From assembly GCA_943737045.1 (NCBI GenBank), contig CALSFV010000034.1:310001-374000 (forward strand): DNA of 64,000 nucleotides. Direction: 5' to 3'. This DNA comes from Parapristionchus giblindavisi. Lineage: Eukaryota; Nematoda; Chromadorea; Rhabditida; Diplogasteridae. Under the pieces are notes generated by a model. That model did not search any database and was not told the DNA's origin. It was given only the letters and a program-made list of their open reading frames with translations. The translations under genes were made by a program, and so were the position numbers. This document shows positions 22,361 to 35,000 of the stretch, in pieces (position 1 is the first letter of the stretch; each line of letters opens with the position of its first letter).

Positions 22361-25300
22361 CTATTTTCTATGATGACAATGACCTATGACCTTCTTTCCA
22401 TCATCACTTTCTTCTTCATCATCAGAAGGACTCACTCTATCTCTATCAGCTAAAACTATTCCAGTTGGGGTCTTAGCATCTGATCTCAATGCATCCGGGT
22501 CAAGGGCTTCCATCTCAGAGAGCGTCAAGAGATGAGGAGCTACGCATTCCCATACCTGAATATCGAATAGTGTTCTTTGATCTTTGATCTTTCACTGATA
22601 TCAATCAATCGCTAGTTACAGTACCTTATTCTCTCGTACCAACTGGATAACAGCAGTGATTTCGGGTTGCATGAATCGATCTCTGTTGAGTGGGCTGAAA
22701 AGATCAAAGATCAATTGAAAAGATCAAAGATCAAAGATCACTTACGGAGACACTGTACGAACGAGTTCATAGACCTTGTTGAGAGGGGCGGTTGAAATGA
22801 GAGGTTTAAGGAACTCGAGACCTTGGCAGGCTGCCAACAGCTCCATTGCGAGAACTGAATAAAGTTAGTTTGCGATAGCTGCCGAATGATTACTACCGTA
22901 CCTGCTTCGACATGCTCAATTACGGTAAGTGCCTTTCTCGCAGCGAAACCTCCCATACTCACGTGGTCTTCCTGAATATCGATTGTTATCGATTGATTAA
23001 TAGATTGATGGCATATACCTGATTGCATGAAGTAGGGATTGAATCAGCAGATGAAGGATGGCATAGAACCTTGTTCTCGGACACTGAACAGATCAGAGAT
23101 TAAATTAGGAAGATCAGAGATCAAAGATCAAATTAGGAAGATCAGAGATCAAAGGTCAAAGCACAAACCAAGTGAGGCAGCAGCAACTTGGATCATCATG
23201 AAGCCAGAGTTCAATCCACCGTTGGGAGTGAGGAAGGTAGGAAGACCAGATAGATCCTTAACGTATTGATTATTGATTATGCCAATCGATTTTTTAAATT
23301 CTAACTTTATTGACAAGTCGTTCTAATCTTCTCTCAGACATTTGGGCGAGTTCATGCACGGCGATGGCTAGATAGTCGAGGGCCTCAAATATTTAACATT
23401 ATTTTAAATATTTAAATAATTAATAAATGTATACCTTAGCGGGATATTCTCCGTGGAAGTTTCCACCAGATATGATCTCTTCTCTGTCTGCGAACACTAA
23501 AGGATTGTCCGTAGCTGAGTTCAACTCAGTCGTGATTATCGATCGAACAAAAGCTATGGTATCATGAACCACACCATGAACCTGCAATCCGAATCATAAA
23601 CTGGCATTATGTTTCGTATAACGTAGCCTAATGGTGGTGTACGATAAATAAATAAAAATAAACAAATAAATACCTGAGGAACACATCTCAAAGTGTAAGC
23701 GTCCTGGACACGATTACAGTTGTGATGAGACTCTGAATAATTGATCGTTGATCTTTAATCTTTGATCTTTGATCTTTGACCTTTAAATCATACCTGCAAT
23801 CTGACTAGGATTGGCTTCAGAGTGGAGAAGAGCACGTAGACGTGCAGCTGTTTGATTCTGACCAGGATGAGGGCGAATACGATGGATATCTTTAACGTTC
23901 ACACTTATTTGCTGAATTATTGTCCTAGGTGATCCATTTTAAAGTATTTTTGAAGATGGTCTAACAAAGAGTGTAAAGATAATTATGTAATAGATGTAGG
24001 TTGCATCGTGTACTATAAAAGTTTTATAGTAAAAGAATTGGACGACCATAGTGCAGAAAGTAATAGGCTAGTTTCGTCTTCACTTTTCATGTACCAACCT
24101 GGATCGTATGCTCTCGATGTACCCTTGAGAACATCGAGTGAAAGGGCAGCAATGACGTCAGCTTGAAGGGCGATATTGTTGGCCCTTTCGACAGCTAGAA
24201 GAAATCAAAGATTAGAAATCAAAGATCAAAGATCATACCGAGTGCTCCAAGAGATGTGACCATTTGGGTTCCATTAATGAGAGCCAATCCCTCCTTGGGT
24301 CCGAGTTTCATCGGTTCGAGATTGTTCTTTTTCAAAACTATAGCTGCATCAGCCCATCTGCAAATGACTGATGGTCATACTTTGAATTGACTGTGATGAT
24401 CATCACTGAGTATCATTCTGAGATTTGACTGCGTAGATATGATTGAGGATCATTTACCCGGTTGATGGTGACCACATTCTTCCTTCACCGAGCATTCCGA
24501 GTGCAAGATGGGCGAGTGGAGCAAGATCTCCCGAACATCCAACAGTTCCTTGTTGAGGCACGTAGGAGACACAGAAGGCTGAAATCATATACTGATTGTG
24601 AGTATCATTATCTGAATTGGCTGCATAGCTTACCATTGAACGCAGCAATCATCTTCTTGATGTTAGCCATGGAGATTCCGGAATGACCCTTGGCCAATAC
24701 ATTGATACTGAAATTGGCTGCGTAGATGGATTGGAATAAACGAGTATGATACCGTAGAGCAAGAAGCATTCTGGCTCTGGGAGGAGACAATGGTTGTCCA
24801 TATCCAACAGAGTGAGACCGAATGAGATTCAGTTGAAGTTGTCTAAAATGACATTAACTGCGTACATTGACTGAGTATCATGCACTCACTCTAGTTCATC
24901 CTTGTTGATTCGAACATTCGCGAAAGTTCCGAAACCAGTTGTGATACCGTAAACCGCTGTAAAGTTGCTTCATTGGCCAAAGCTGAGTATTCTAGTTTCT
25001 AGTCATTTCAAATGTTTCTTGAGATACAATAACATACAAGGTCAGGTGGTTGAGTTGTTTAAATGACCATTTTATGATAGGCACTCCTTTATATCTTTCC
25101 GAAAGAGAAATTGAGAGTTTTAGGCGCATGGGTGCGGAAAGACAGGATACACTTAAATCACCTTGATTTCAATAGATTAGACTTCACTATATTTATTAGT
25201 GCAATAGAAGAGCAATTAAAAGATCGAAATCAAGATGAATTGTACAGTTATTATAGACAGATCAGACAGAGCAAGTATGTCTCAATATATTATGACTAAG

Positions 25301-26597
25301 ACACGACTCATTTCGGATGATCAATGGGAAAATTCTCCTGGGTGGAATACTAACAAAAAAATTACATTACATTACATTTGAAAAACTTTATCATTCGATT
25401 TATGTGTTAGTTCAGCTAACCCCATGAATGAGCTGACAAGCTAATACGACCCAGCTGACAATTGAGACAGAAATATTTAAATGGTCATACTCACTTTTGT
25501 GTTCGCATGCGATCTTCTCCAAAAGTTCTCGGCCACGTTTGATACGCTCTTCAGCTTCCATGGACACCTGCGATCAAAGATCAAAGATCAAAATTTATAA
25601 AGATCAAAGATCATTTACCTGTAGAATGACCTCTCCTCGTTCACATTTAGCAAGATCAGCCGGAGTGAGACTTTCTCCATCCAAAACGAGAATCTCAGTG
25701 GGAGTCTTGCCTACTCCTGCACGTTCTTCCGGTTCTTCATATTCAAATTTGATCCTGTTATTGATTATTAATTTAGTAAGTAAATCAATGTACAGGAGTG
25801 ATATGCATGCACGTATTTAAAATAATTGTAACAATAAAACTATTAAGTAATAATGTGTTTCATGGTGTTTCGGCCGCTACGTATTCAGTATTTACAATCA
25901 TCCACCACTACTATTTCTGATAAACTCCCAAAATCGACTAGGAGAAGAAAATAACAATAGGCTGTTCAACAGTAAAGAACTGAAAAAAACGAAAAAGTGC
26001 GAAAGAGTGTGCAAAAGTAGAGTATCAACTTTTTTTCTATTCTCTTTGCAAGTTTCGAACAGTGAATACTGAAAATTAAGAAATGATCGATTAGGATAAT
26101 CAATAAGATAGAGAAAAAAGATGTATTACTTTCTGTGTGTTTTCTTCTTGATCTGTTCTTTCATCGCTTCAATCTTTTCTTCTTCATCTTCTTCTTCTTC
26201 AAGATTGTTCAAAACTGAAATAATCAATCGATAATTTACAAATTAAACTTTTCAAGCTCACTCAGAATAATGAATTCGTTCTCCTTCAAAATATCTCCTA
26301 CAGTATCCTCAGGGTCCAACAACGAATTGGCGATCGATCGACGAATCTGAGAGATACCGTAGTCAGAGAATCATGACGAGACTGAATACCTCTTTGTAAG
26401 GCGGCAATGATTTGTCTACATTATCGAATAGGGAAATCTTGAGCTTACGAAGCTTATCCAGGGATTTTGTGGCTACCTGTAAGAACGTTTGAAGAATTTT
26501 TTTCTGAAAAAGATCAAAGATCAACCTCTCCAATCTTATCGATCTCGTCGCACGCAATTGAGATGCACTCAATTCCTACTTGCACTTGAAGACGCAT
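22361..26597 (-). CDS. haly-1: Histidine ammonia-lyase (histidase), 22 exons
   Basis: EC 4.3.1.3: converts L-histidine to trans-urocanate and ammonia, the first step of histidine breakdown, in the cytosol. Exons 5'-3': 26597-26526, 26476-26390, 26346-26262, 26214-26130, 25754-25619, 25567-25495, 24956-24890, 24842-24753, 24707-24634, 24578-24458, 24357-24239, 24194-24099, 23889-23794, 23732-23674, 23581-23435, 23383-23306, 23256-23169, 23083-23019, 22971-22902, 22854-22746, 22694-22625, 22555-22361; 693 aa. Family motifs are in order: YGITTGFG (Tyr182), RSHS (His212), [14 protein letters not shown] (the MIO-forming triad is Cys271-Ser272-Gly273, usually Ala-Ser-Gly), QDAYTLR (410-416), NSATDNP (441-447), FHGEYPAK (462-469) and EDHVSMGG. 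The ~160-residue N-terminal extension, with an acidic stretch, matches the animal-type domain in length. The C-terminus ends in an acidic run and HCHHRK. TTTCAG abuts the ATG. Symbol assumes orthology to the C. elegans gene. Confidence 0.95.
22695..22742. repeat. GATCAAA heptamer run in a histidase intron
   Basis: Tandem GATCAAA/AGATCAA units fill most of this intron. Similar runs occur at about 23090-23160, 23750-23775, 24200-24232, 25572-25615 and 26510-26525 in the same gene, and at 6803-6818, 13123-13165, 13868-13890 and 16394-16408 in introns of other genes. I saw none in exons. Confidence 0.7.
25790..25885. repeat. Short dispersed repeat ending TTTCGGCCGCTACGT
   Basis: It shares ATGCATGCACGTATTTAAA, an AT-rich middle and TAATGTGTTTCATGGTGTTTCGG with 33938-34035, and more weakly with 385-492. 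It sits in an intron of the histidase gene. Termini and target duplication are not resolved. Confidence 0.5.
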
Positions 26598-29500
26598 CTG
26601 AAAGTACTGTAACAATGAGAGGAAATATTATCGATTGACTGTGACACCAGGGACTACAGTAATCCAAGAAATGACTACCGTAACCGACACACACGCGCGC
26701 GTTGTCTGAGACAATGAGTATAGACTGAGATTTGTCTACTTGACCAACCCCCTCCACCCTCTCACAATCTGCCCTATCTTCGATCACTGTACTATCTAGA
26801 CGAATGATATGTCGGACTCTCTCCATTCCCCATACTCTCTCATCCTTCAACAGTCGTAAACGATCCTCTCAGACACAATTTATACGTACTTTCCATGTCA
26901 TTCTGAGATGAATGAGCAGGAACTAGAATTGCAAGATCTTTTATCATTTAATGATATACCCATTTTTTAACGATTTTCCGGATCAAATTGAGATCAAAAT
27001 GTTTGACCTTCGCTGCTCTTCCGTTAGTTGTTTCTCATCTAGGAATCAATCAATAATCTCGTGAAACAGTAAAATGACGACATCGTGCAGAATTTGACGA
27101 ATGTTGCTCCATAAAATGGAGAAGGTTCTGGAATAAACAATTGAGTGTGGTCTCGAGCACAAATCACTGTGTGTTTATCATTATCAGCTACAATTTGTAT
27201 TCTTCACCGTTGCACCAAAGAAGGAAGTTTTTGATCTATCATATCAGTACAAAAACGCTACCCAAAGAGACACTTGTTCCTTTTGATTCGATGATCACGA
27301 TTTGTGATCATTTTGATCTCCTCTCTAGGTGAGAGAGTCACTTAACACATGTCGTTGCACTTTTCACAGTAGATAATATATAAGTTATAGAGTAGAAAAA
27401 GTGCAATAATATAACAGGAAAGATTTTGCGTCATCAGACAAACTCTCAAAATCTGCGAAAAGAATAGGAAAAAGTAGATACTTCATCTTTGCACACTCTC
27501 TCGCACATTTTTCGTATATTTCTATTCGTTACTTTTGAACCATGATTAATATATTTTACCAATGTGTATTTTTCGGAGTTTATCAGATATTTGCGTTTTT
27601 TTTGAAAACTGAAATCAACAAGGATATTCAGTCGAATTTCATGAACGTGAGCAATGAAGATTGATATCTATATTTGGCCACAGAATTCTACTTCTATTGG
27701 CAAATAAATTAACTCTTTTAAAGACACACTACGAGTTTATTTTACTCTCCTCTCTGGCGACGCTCTCTCGTGGATAAAGAAAGCGAGAGAACATTTCCAC
27801 AGCGAAGAGTTTGAAATTATCTCTCAGGGTGTGCATTTATATATCGTTGAGGGTTTGATTTCGTTGAAGAATATATCTACAATAACCTGCACCGGAGACA
27901 ATGTCAACGAATTTGAACTAATGTTCGTGACGGAAAGGTCAAACAAACTGGTGTGACCGGCCGTTTTTTCTCCAACAATTAACTTTTTAAACTTAAGTAA
28001 TACTATTATTTGTTAACTTTATAGGAATACTAGATAATGTGAATAAGCTTTATGCGGGCACAAGTTTCTTTTGCGGTATTGTCATAACCCCACATCACTT
28101 ATTAATGCGGCAATGGTGCGTGTATTACGTGTAAAAATATTAAAAATGTTGCGACATGCCGCGAAGTATAAGGCGGCACGCGTTCCGTTTTATGAATTGA
28201 ATAAGCAAATAAAACATGTTAATAGTCGCGATTATTTACTTATCCGATAACCTAAACTTCCCCATAAAAATAAAAGGAAATAAAATTATTGATTACTGGT
28301 TTACAAAAATGGATTAACATCACACCAGAACGCGCTCAATTTCAGACCGCACAACAGATTCAAACGAGGATGAAATACTAAAAGAGAGAATAGATCTCCC
28401 AACCGCACTGCAGAGATAAATGTAGAAGAAAGTGAATGAAAAAGTGACAGACAGACAGACGTGCCTTATCATTTTATAGAATAAAGTAATAAAATCACCT
28501 TTGATCATGCCTGATTACTGATATTCTTCACTTTTTCGTTGATGTTTATTATTAGGAATGATTTGTGTTCTTTCTCACATTTGAATCTAATAATAAAAGT
28601 GTAAGTGAAAGTGAATACACGGCAAATCAATTTATTTTACAACTGAATTTGCATTGTTTACTCGAGTCACGAGATGCATGACAGTAGGCACATGGGTCGG
28701 GGCAATAAATGAAGTACTCTAAGTTTTATCTTGTCTGTAGTCTACAGAGAATAAAAAACGTATACGTGGACAGTAGTTCTAAAGAACGAGATTAGACATC
28801 AATGTAGTAAAAGAGTACATGATGTATCCTAAAATCGTGCAGATGAGAAACATGAGACGAAAAAAGAGTGAACGGTATCATGATAATCGTTTGTGATCAC
28901 TAATCTTTCTTTTCTCTTCTTTCCCAACCTGTTCAATCTCTATTGGATCATTATTGTTCATGTGAACCTGATGAGATCAAGGTACTTGGGTCTAGAATAT
29001 CCTATAGGGCTGGGCCGGTAAGATTACTGAAACCGTTTTCACCGGTCTCCGAAAAATTTACCGGTCGTTAAATTTTACGGTTTCGCAAATCAGTGAAGCA
29101 TTCGCCTTATTGATTTTGCATATATTTCACAGCAATTTGCTCATTATGAAAGAATCGACATAATAGGTGCATTTTGGCTATCCATGATCGAAAAAAATTT
29201 TGAAACGATTTTTATACAGTGATTATGGATTGACAGAGGCCCCTGCCACCACACCATCTATTTACCCCATTTGCAACAGAAGGACTCGGAGTAGACCTTA
29301 TAGTTTTTGAAATCAATATACGAGCAGTCAGCCATTTATTATAGTTTGTGTCCTTTCACTGAAAACTGCATGACTAAATTATTTGAGGGCATTTTATTAC
29401 TAAGTGTACTATAAAAACAGCAATTGATTCTTCGATCTTTATACTTTTCTAACTGCATTTCTATTCATTCCATCGTCTTTATTGACTCATTCTTCTCCGT

Positions 29501-29689
29501 TCATTCACTCAGTCATTTCAACCATTTATAACCTTTTGGAGATGAATGGTTAACTATGCACTAATAGTAAATCACGATAGATTAAATTAACGGAAGTTAC
29601 TCATTCATTACAGGTGATTTTTTCTTCAAATGTAGAAAAGGGTTCACAGCACACACAAGGATAGTCTCAAATTATCATTGAGTTATGGT
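26598..29689. other. Gene-free region upstream of histidase
   Basis: The first 300 bases hold the histidase promoter side, with CACACACGCGCGCGTTG near 26690. Beyond that I found only a TTAA MITE (27723-27836), a short pair of mirrored CGGTAA/ACCGGT stretches near 29010-29085, and AT-rich sequence. No spliced coding unit could be supported on either strand. Confidence 0.5.
27723..27836. mobile_element. TTAA MITE
   Basis: The left end GACACACTACGAG follows TTTTAAA; the right end is CTCAGGGTGTGCATTTAT. Between them, CTCTGGCGACGCTCTCTCG is mirrored by AAGCGAGAGAACATTTCCACAG across the central GGATAAAGA. This is a clear member of the TTAA family. Confidence 0.65.
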
Positions 29690-29966
29690 TAGTCACATAT
29701 CACGCGTGTCGCGTAAGAATCGAATAAACGGTGGCACATTGAAAAAAATCGAAAATGAGCAGAGATCATTTTTTGGTAGTCCATATGGTCCCTAAGACGG
29801 GTGCACTAGCGTTTTTGCATATCTTCATTTTCGGCGTCGAGAGACGCCGTCAAACTTTTTTGACGGCGAAATTGGCCGACTTTGGAGCTCTGTAGCTCTT
29901 CGGGGAGTGGTTTTGGTATCGAGTAATCACCAGAAGAATTTACTGGAATGAGCAGGAGAATACATC

Positions 29967-31020
29967 TGCATTATTGGCCGATCGATATTTTTATTAGTAT
30001 TTTTGTAAATCAATTTTATTGATTTATGCAAAACACAAATCGAAGCCAAAGGTTTTCAATAGCTCAATCGATGGAACTCGACGCCAGCTTTTCAATGGTA
30101 TGCTGAACGTTTTTGTGTGTGGTTGCGCTCGAAAGTTATGAGCATTTCAAGATTTTCACAGCGTGCGATCACGAGAGGAGAGTGACGCAGCCAATGATCT
30201 ACCCACTCACGTGCCTCCTGTGACCAATTCGCCCATTTTAATTAGTTTTAATGTTGTTCTAGTACATATCCAATATATTTTTAATATCTTTCGAATTTTC
30301 ATTTCCATAATTTGATTCCTCATTCATAACCAATCGATGAATATTAATCGCTATACATGCAAATTACAATATGACAAGAAAGAGGATTATAATTCACAGA
30401 GACCATCACACCCTTCCTCGACTACCATCGTAATGAAGTCATCTTCGTGTCCTAGAATCACCTCATCCTCATCCTCTCCCTCCTCGAAGGCGTTATCGCC
30501 ATTCTCCGAGTCCTCCGACTTCTCCACAACCTATGGTCGATATCTTCATGGTCGATCCACTGGTCGATCGAACACTCCACTTCTTCCCAGTGCTCTTCAG
30601 ATGCAATTAGAACATTGACGCCATCTGACTGAGCTTTCTCGAAGACATTACGACAGCCATAAAATCAGCAAAAGAAAACTGCGGCAAGGAGGATCGAACT
30701 CCTAACAGTCAAAAGAAAAAGCAGACACCTTACCCACTACACTACACAGGTAGTTGAGATGGGGTATGATAGATGAGTTCACTAACCAATCCGGATGGTT
30801 TGTGTAGGAAACCACACGAATTTCTCAATCAAGAAAATCTTGAAATGCTCATAACTTTCGAGCGCAACCACACACAAAAACGTTCAGCATACCATTAAAA
30901 AGCTGGCGTCGAGTTCGATCGATTGAGCTATTGAAAACATTTGGCTTCGATTTGTGTTTTGCATAAATCAATAAAATCGATTTACAAAAATACTAATACA
31001 AATATCGATCGGCCAATATA
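29967..31020. mobile_element. Palindrome with coding-like loop and tRNA-like sequence
   Basis: Arms 29967-30155 and 30832-31020 are inverse copies: ATTGGCCGATCGATATTT at the ends, TTTCGAGCGCAACCACACA at the inner edges. The 676-base loop is not repeated. On its minus strand it shows an acidic frame (EEHWEEVECSIDQWIDHEDID, read as two short blocks) with a frame change before another acidic block (TFEEGEDEDEVILGHEDDF), and a tRNA-like stretch at 30681-30752. The layout resembles family A but the termini differ. Target duplication is not identified. Confidence 0.6.
30681..30752 (-). repeat. tRNA-like sequence, probably a pseudogene
   Basis: The minus strand reads TAGTGTAGTGGGTAAGG (box A-like), an imperfect anticodon arm, then AGGAGTTCGATCCTCCT, a perfect five-pair T-arm. 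The 3' TTGCCGC has no matching 5' acceptor strand, so I do not call a functional tRNA gene. Confidence 0.45.
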
Positions 31021-31610
31021 TATCATTAGTTGATCTTTTTTTTCAAACGGCTCATATTCAAGGCATAGAGGTGACGGTTTTTATCACATTTAGCCACTCA
31101 CTCAATATGTGATTTTCGATTTTTTTCGAAACGTTTTTTCAGAACATCCATGTTCTTGAGTGACCACGATAAGTCTTCCCCCGTGCGTCATAAATCAGTT
31201 TTTCAGTGCTTATATGAATGAGGTCGTGATTAGACAACATTTCGAGCCCGTAGAAACAATTGATATTGGAAATTGCTTTATCTTTGGTTAATTGGAGAAT
31301 TAGTAAAACTGGCTAAAAAGTGTGTGAGATGAGGTTCTACCTCGCATTAATAATATACAATTCAAAATGATAAAAAGGCAATATATTACAAAATATTATT
31401 ATTTAATAAATTTTTATTAACATTTTAATGTATTTTAACACACATTATGATTATCGATCTTTGCAAGATTCAAAAGACGTGAAGCGATTGATCGTATATA
31501 AGGAGACGAAGTATTCGCAACGATATACCCGAAAGTAGGAATGGCAGAATACAAGGAGGGGAGCCTAAAATTAAATAATTGATAATCATTTGAATTTGTC
31601 CGTACTCGAT

Positions 31611-31790
31611 ATAAGAAAGGTTAGAATAAAAAGGTTGCTAAAAATCTACTCTCATTTTTGCACGCTATCTCGTACTCTCTCGTCTGGCAGAGAAAATATA
31701 AGAAAAATGAGAGAGCATGCAAAAATCACAAGGCAAATTCACCATTTTGATTTTGGCAACCTTCTTATTATAACCTTTCTTAATTGAAAT
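31611..31790. mobile_element. AAGAAAGGTT-ended MITE (pre-dates the duplication)
   Basis: Inverted ends AAGAAAGGTTAGAATAAAAA and complement, with internal mirrored CTCTCATTTTTGCACGC. An equivalent copy lies at 49094-49266 at the matching place of the duplicate, so insertion came before duplication. The open frame across it has no protein signature. Confidence 0.6.
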
Positions 31791-32028
31791 GCGGTCAATT
31801 TTTGTTCATTTTCACTGAACAACAAGTATAACGAATGAATTGATGAAACATATATTATTATCACTTTTACCAAGATTCGCCCTTTGCTCCTAAACTGCCA
31901 CTATACTCAAAACCCTCACCGATATCGCTACCTTAGCGACGACCATCCATCCTTTTATGTCATACTTTTTAATGTTACGTATTGCTTGATGGGACAACGA
32001 ATAAGAATAAGAATAATAAGAAACACGC

Positions 32029-35000
32029 TTACCCTTTAATCCATTCATAACCAGTCAACGAATAAACATTATCGATCGTCCACAACGCAAATGCTTGTGT
32101 GCCTACACGGTCATGTTTACCGAGAAACAGAATCAGCTCTGCCATCGATCTTAAACACTGTTTTTAGTATTATTAAATTTCTCCCTTTACAAAATACCCT
32201 TGTTAGTAAAACTTTGACCCAGAACGAACTAATAAGGGTGAGGTGAATAGATTTTTTGACTAATGTGGTCTTTAAAATAAAGTTCATTAACATCGGATCT
32301 TTACGGTTGAAAGCTCAACTAGGTGGTTTTAATCATTCGTATTGTCCGTATAAAATGTACTTGCATGAGTAATTGAGAAGCTCTATGTAAATACCGAGAC
32401 AACGGTCGCCTGCACTCTCTCGCCTTACTCTTGATTACCTCTCCACTTCCTCACACCTAACTCGTCTGAGTTTCGCCGCGTTTATTTGATATTTAAAAAA
32501 GTCTTTGAATTATTCAAAATAAAAAATATGGACAAAGAAGACAAGTGACTTTTATACCCCCAATATCAACTCACGTATATTGCGTTACCCTGTATGCGAG
32601 ATGAGGCCACAAGGAGATGACAGATAACTAAATAATACATTTTATAATGCATAATAATAATACGTTTACGTAATCTTTCTAATATGTTTAATAATAATTT
32701 CATTTCCCAGCTTGCTTCCCACGTTAATCTTAATAGCAGATTAAACAATGTATAACAAACCATTTTTGTTTCGTAAATGCATTTCTTGTTGGCATCAGAT
32801 TTGCTATTGAGAGCTAGGACGATAACCTGCATTGCCTTATAAGCAGCTTTGAATTCCTGAGAATCTTGATCACTGGGGAAACAACCTTGAGCAGTGGCCG
32901 TGTTTGGAGACTTAATGTCTCTGAATTTATTTAATTATTTATTTGTGTTTATTTCTTTCTCGGTGCGAGAAAGAATAGAAACCTGAACATATATGAAGTA
33001 CTGTGATAAATGCCATGTCATTTATTTGACAAATGGTAAGACTAGGGTGGAAAATTTACATATGTTTAGAAATGTATATTTTAACAAATATATTACTTAA
33101 AATAGCCACACTCTGGCATTTCAGAACTAGTATTCTACTTATCATTCCCACTTAATGTACTTTAAGTCAGACGTAATTCTACTTCAAATTATGTATATAC
33201 CGTAATACAGCGTCAAATGCTAATTGCCGTGTACTGTTCGTATAAAATGTCTGACAAACGCAGAAATATTCTATTGATCACCCCCCCCCCTTTCTCTCCC
33301 TTCCCTCCTCGCGCTCTCTCTGATCTACGTGCTATCTCGCTCGGACTCTCTCTCTCTAAACATAGAAATGCATTGTGGCTGTTGCTGGTTACTCTCGTAC
33401 CAAATAAACAAGTGTATTTTATACGGCCAATAACTTATAGTAAGCTTCAAGTTATTGACGTACGTTACATAATGTTCTTTGACTTGTACTAAAATTGATG
33501 AAAAATTCAAGTAAGAAACGTATTTTAAGTAGAATACTAGTTTTGAAATGGCAGAGCGTGCTCGTTCCATTTGATCAGTAGCTAATTGTAAGTACATATA
33601 ACACTCTATCTTAGAAAATCGACATATGTGCGGTATCGATGCAAAATGAATTTTTCTGTTTTATGTGTGATAATTACAGGCTCCATGAGTGAAGTACACT
33701 GGTACTTGGAAATTGCATCCAATTGAAAATTCGTTTCAGGGGGTGACCACACAACAGTTTGGCGACTTTTCCTAAAAAGTTTATTTCGATGCTAATCGAT
33801 TTTGGAGTGGGCGCAATGGACTCCTTGGCTAATTCTAAGAAACTATTGCCGAGGAGAGTTTTTCGATCAAAGATCAACGAACGCTGGAATCTTGAATTTT
33901 CAAAATATTTTTCACATTAAATTAATATTATTAATAGACGTACAAGAATAAGTATGCATGCACTTTAAATATAAATTTTTTGATTAAATAAGTTAACTAG
34001 TAATGTGCCTTATAGTGTTTCGGCCGCTACGTCTTATCGATTTGGGAGTGGGCGCATTCGAATCCTTGTCTAATTCTAAGAAACTATTGCTGAGTAGTTT
34101 TTCGATCAACGGTCAACGAACGCTGGAATTGGGAATTTTCGAAAATAAATGTTTACATTAAATTAATTTTCACTATTTTCCCATGGCGAAAGTAAATTTT
34201 TATTTGCTCAATCGCTTCTACACATCTTCAGTTTAAAAAGTGTAATTTATAAAAAAATGGAAATTTATGTACGAATCAATTTTGTTCGTTGAACTTAATT
34301 GTGGTGAGGATTGGCGACGGTTCATAAAAATTTTATTTCGAATCTTATCGATTTGGGAGTGGGCGCATTCGAATCCTTGTCTAATTCTAAGAAACTATTG
34401 CTGAGGAGTTTTTCAATCAACGGTCAACGAACGCTGGAATTGGGAATTTTCGAAAATAAATGTTTACATTAAATTAATTCTCACTATTTTCCCATGGCGA
34501 ATGTAAACTTTTTATTTGCTCAATCGCTTCTACATATCATAACACATCTTAGCACGTATACGAATAAGTGAATAGAATAAAAATTACATCACAATGATGA
34601 TTAGAATCGTGAGCAACACGGCCCAACTGCAGCGGCACTCCGAATACCTGTGTCATTGCGTTGAAATACGCACGAAACTAGCAGAAAAGCGATAAAAAAT
34701 CGATTAGGAAATTACCATACAACAACGTCAAAATTGATTCGTACACAAATTTCTAATTTTTTTAAATTACACTTTTTAACTGAAGATGTGTTATGATATG
34801 TAGAAGCGATTGAGCAAATAAAAAATTTACATTCGCCATGGGAAAATAGTGAGAATTAATTTAATGTAAACATCAATTTTCGAAAATTCCCAATTCCAGC
34901 GTTCGTTGACCGTTGATCGAAAAACTCTCCTCAGCAATAGTTTCTTAGAATTAGACAAGGATTCGAATGCGCCCACTCCCAAATCGATTAGATTCGAAAT

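Noticed and set aside
23039..23269. Plus-strand frame across histidase exons
   Set aside because: It is antisense to histidase exons and an intron full of GATCAAA units; the minus strand gives an unbroken family match.
24608..24790. Continuous minus-strand frame joining two histidase exons through a 45-base segment
   Set aside because: Removing the 45 bases as an intron (GTATCA to TTTCAG) restores LALRINVLAKG exactly as in other histidases, so the open read-through is coincidental.
30337..30618. Plus-strand Ser/Pro-rich frame of 93 codons
   Set aside because: It lies in the loop of a palindrome, and the opposite strand reads as acidic transposase-tail-like sequence; Ser/Pro richness is what the complement of Glu/Asp-rich codons gives.
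30681..30752. Functional tRNA gene
   Set aside because: T-arm and box A look right, but no acceptor stem forms and the anticodon arm is mispaired; listed as a tRNA-like relic.
31860..31960. Extra 3' exon of the ZYG-11-like gene reading GEGFEYSGSLGAKGESW
   Set aside because: No usable acceptor in phase was found in either duplicate, and the preceding exon already ends in an in-frame TAA with the phases of all 17 exons consistent.
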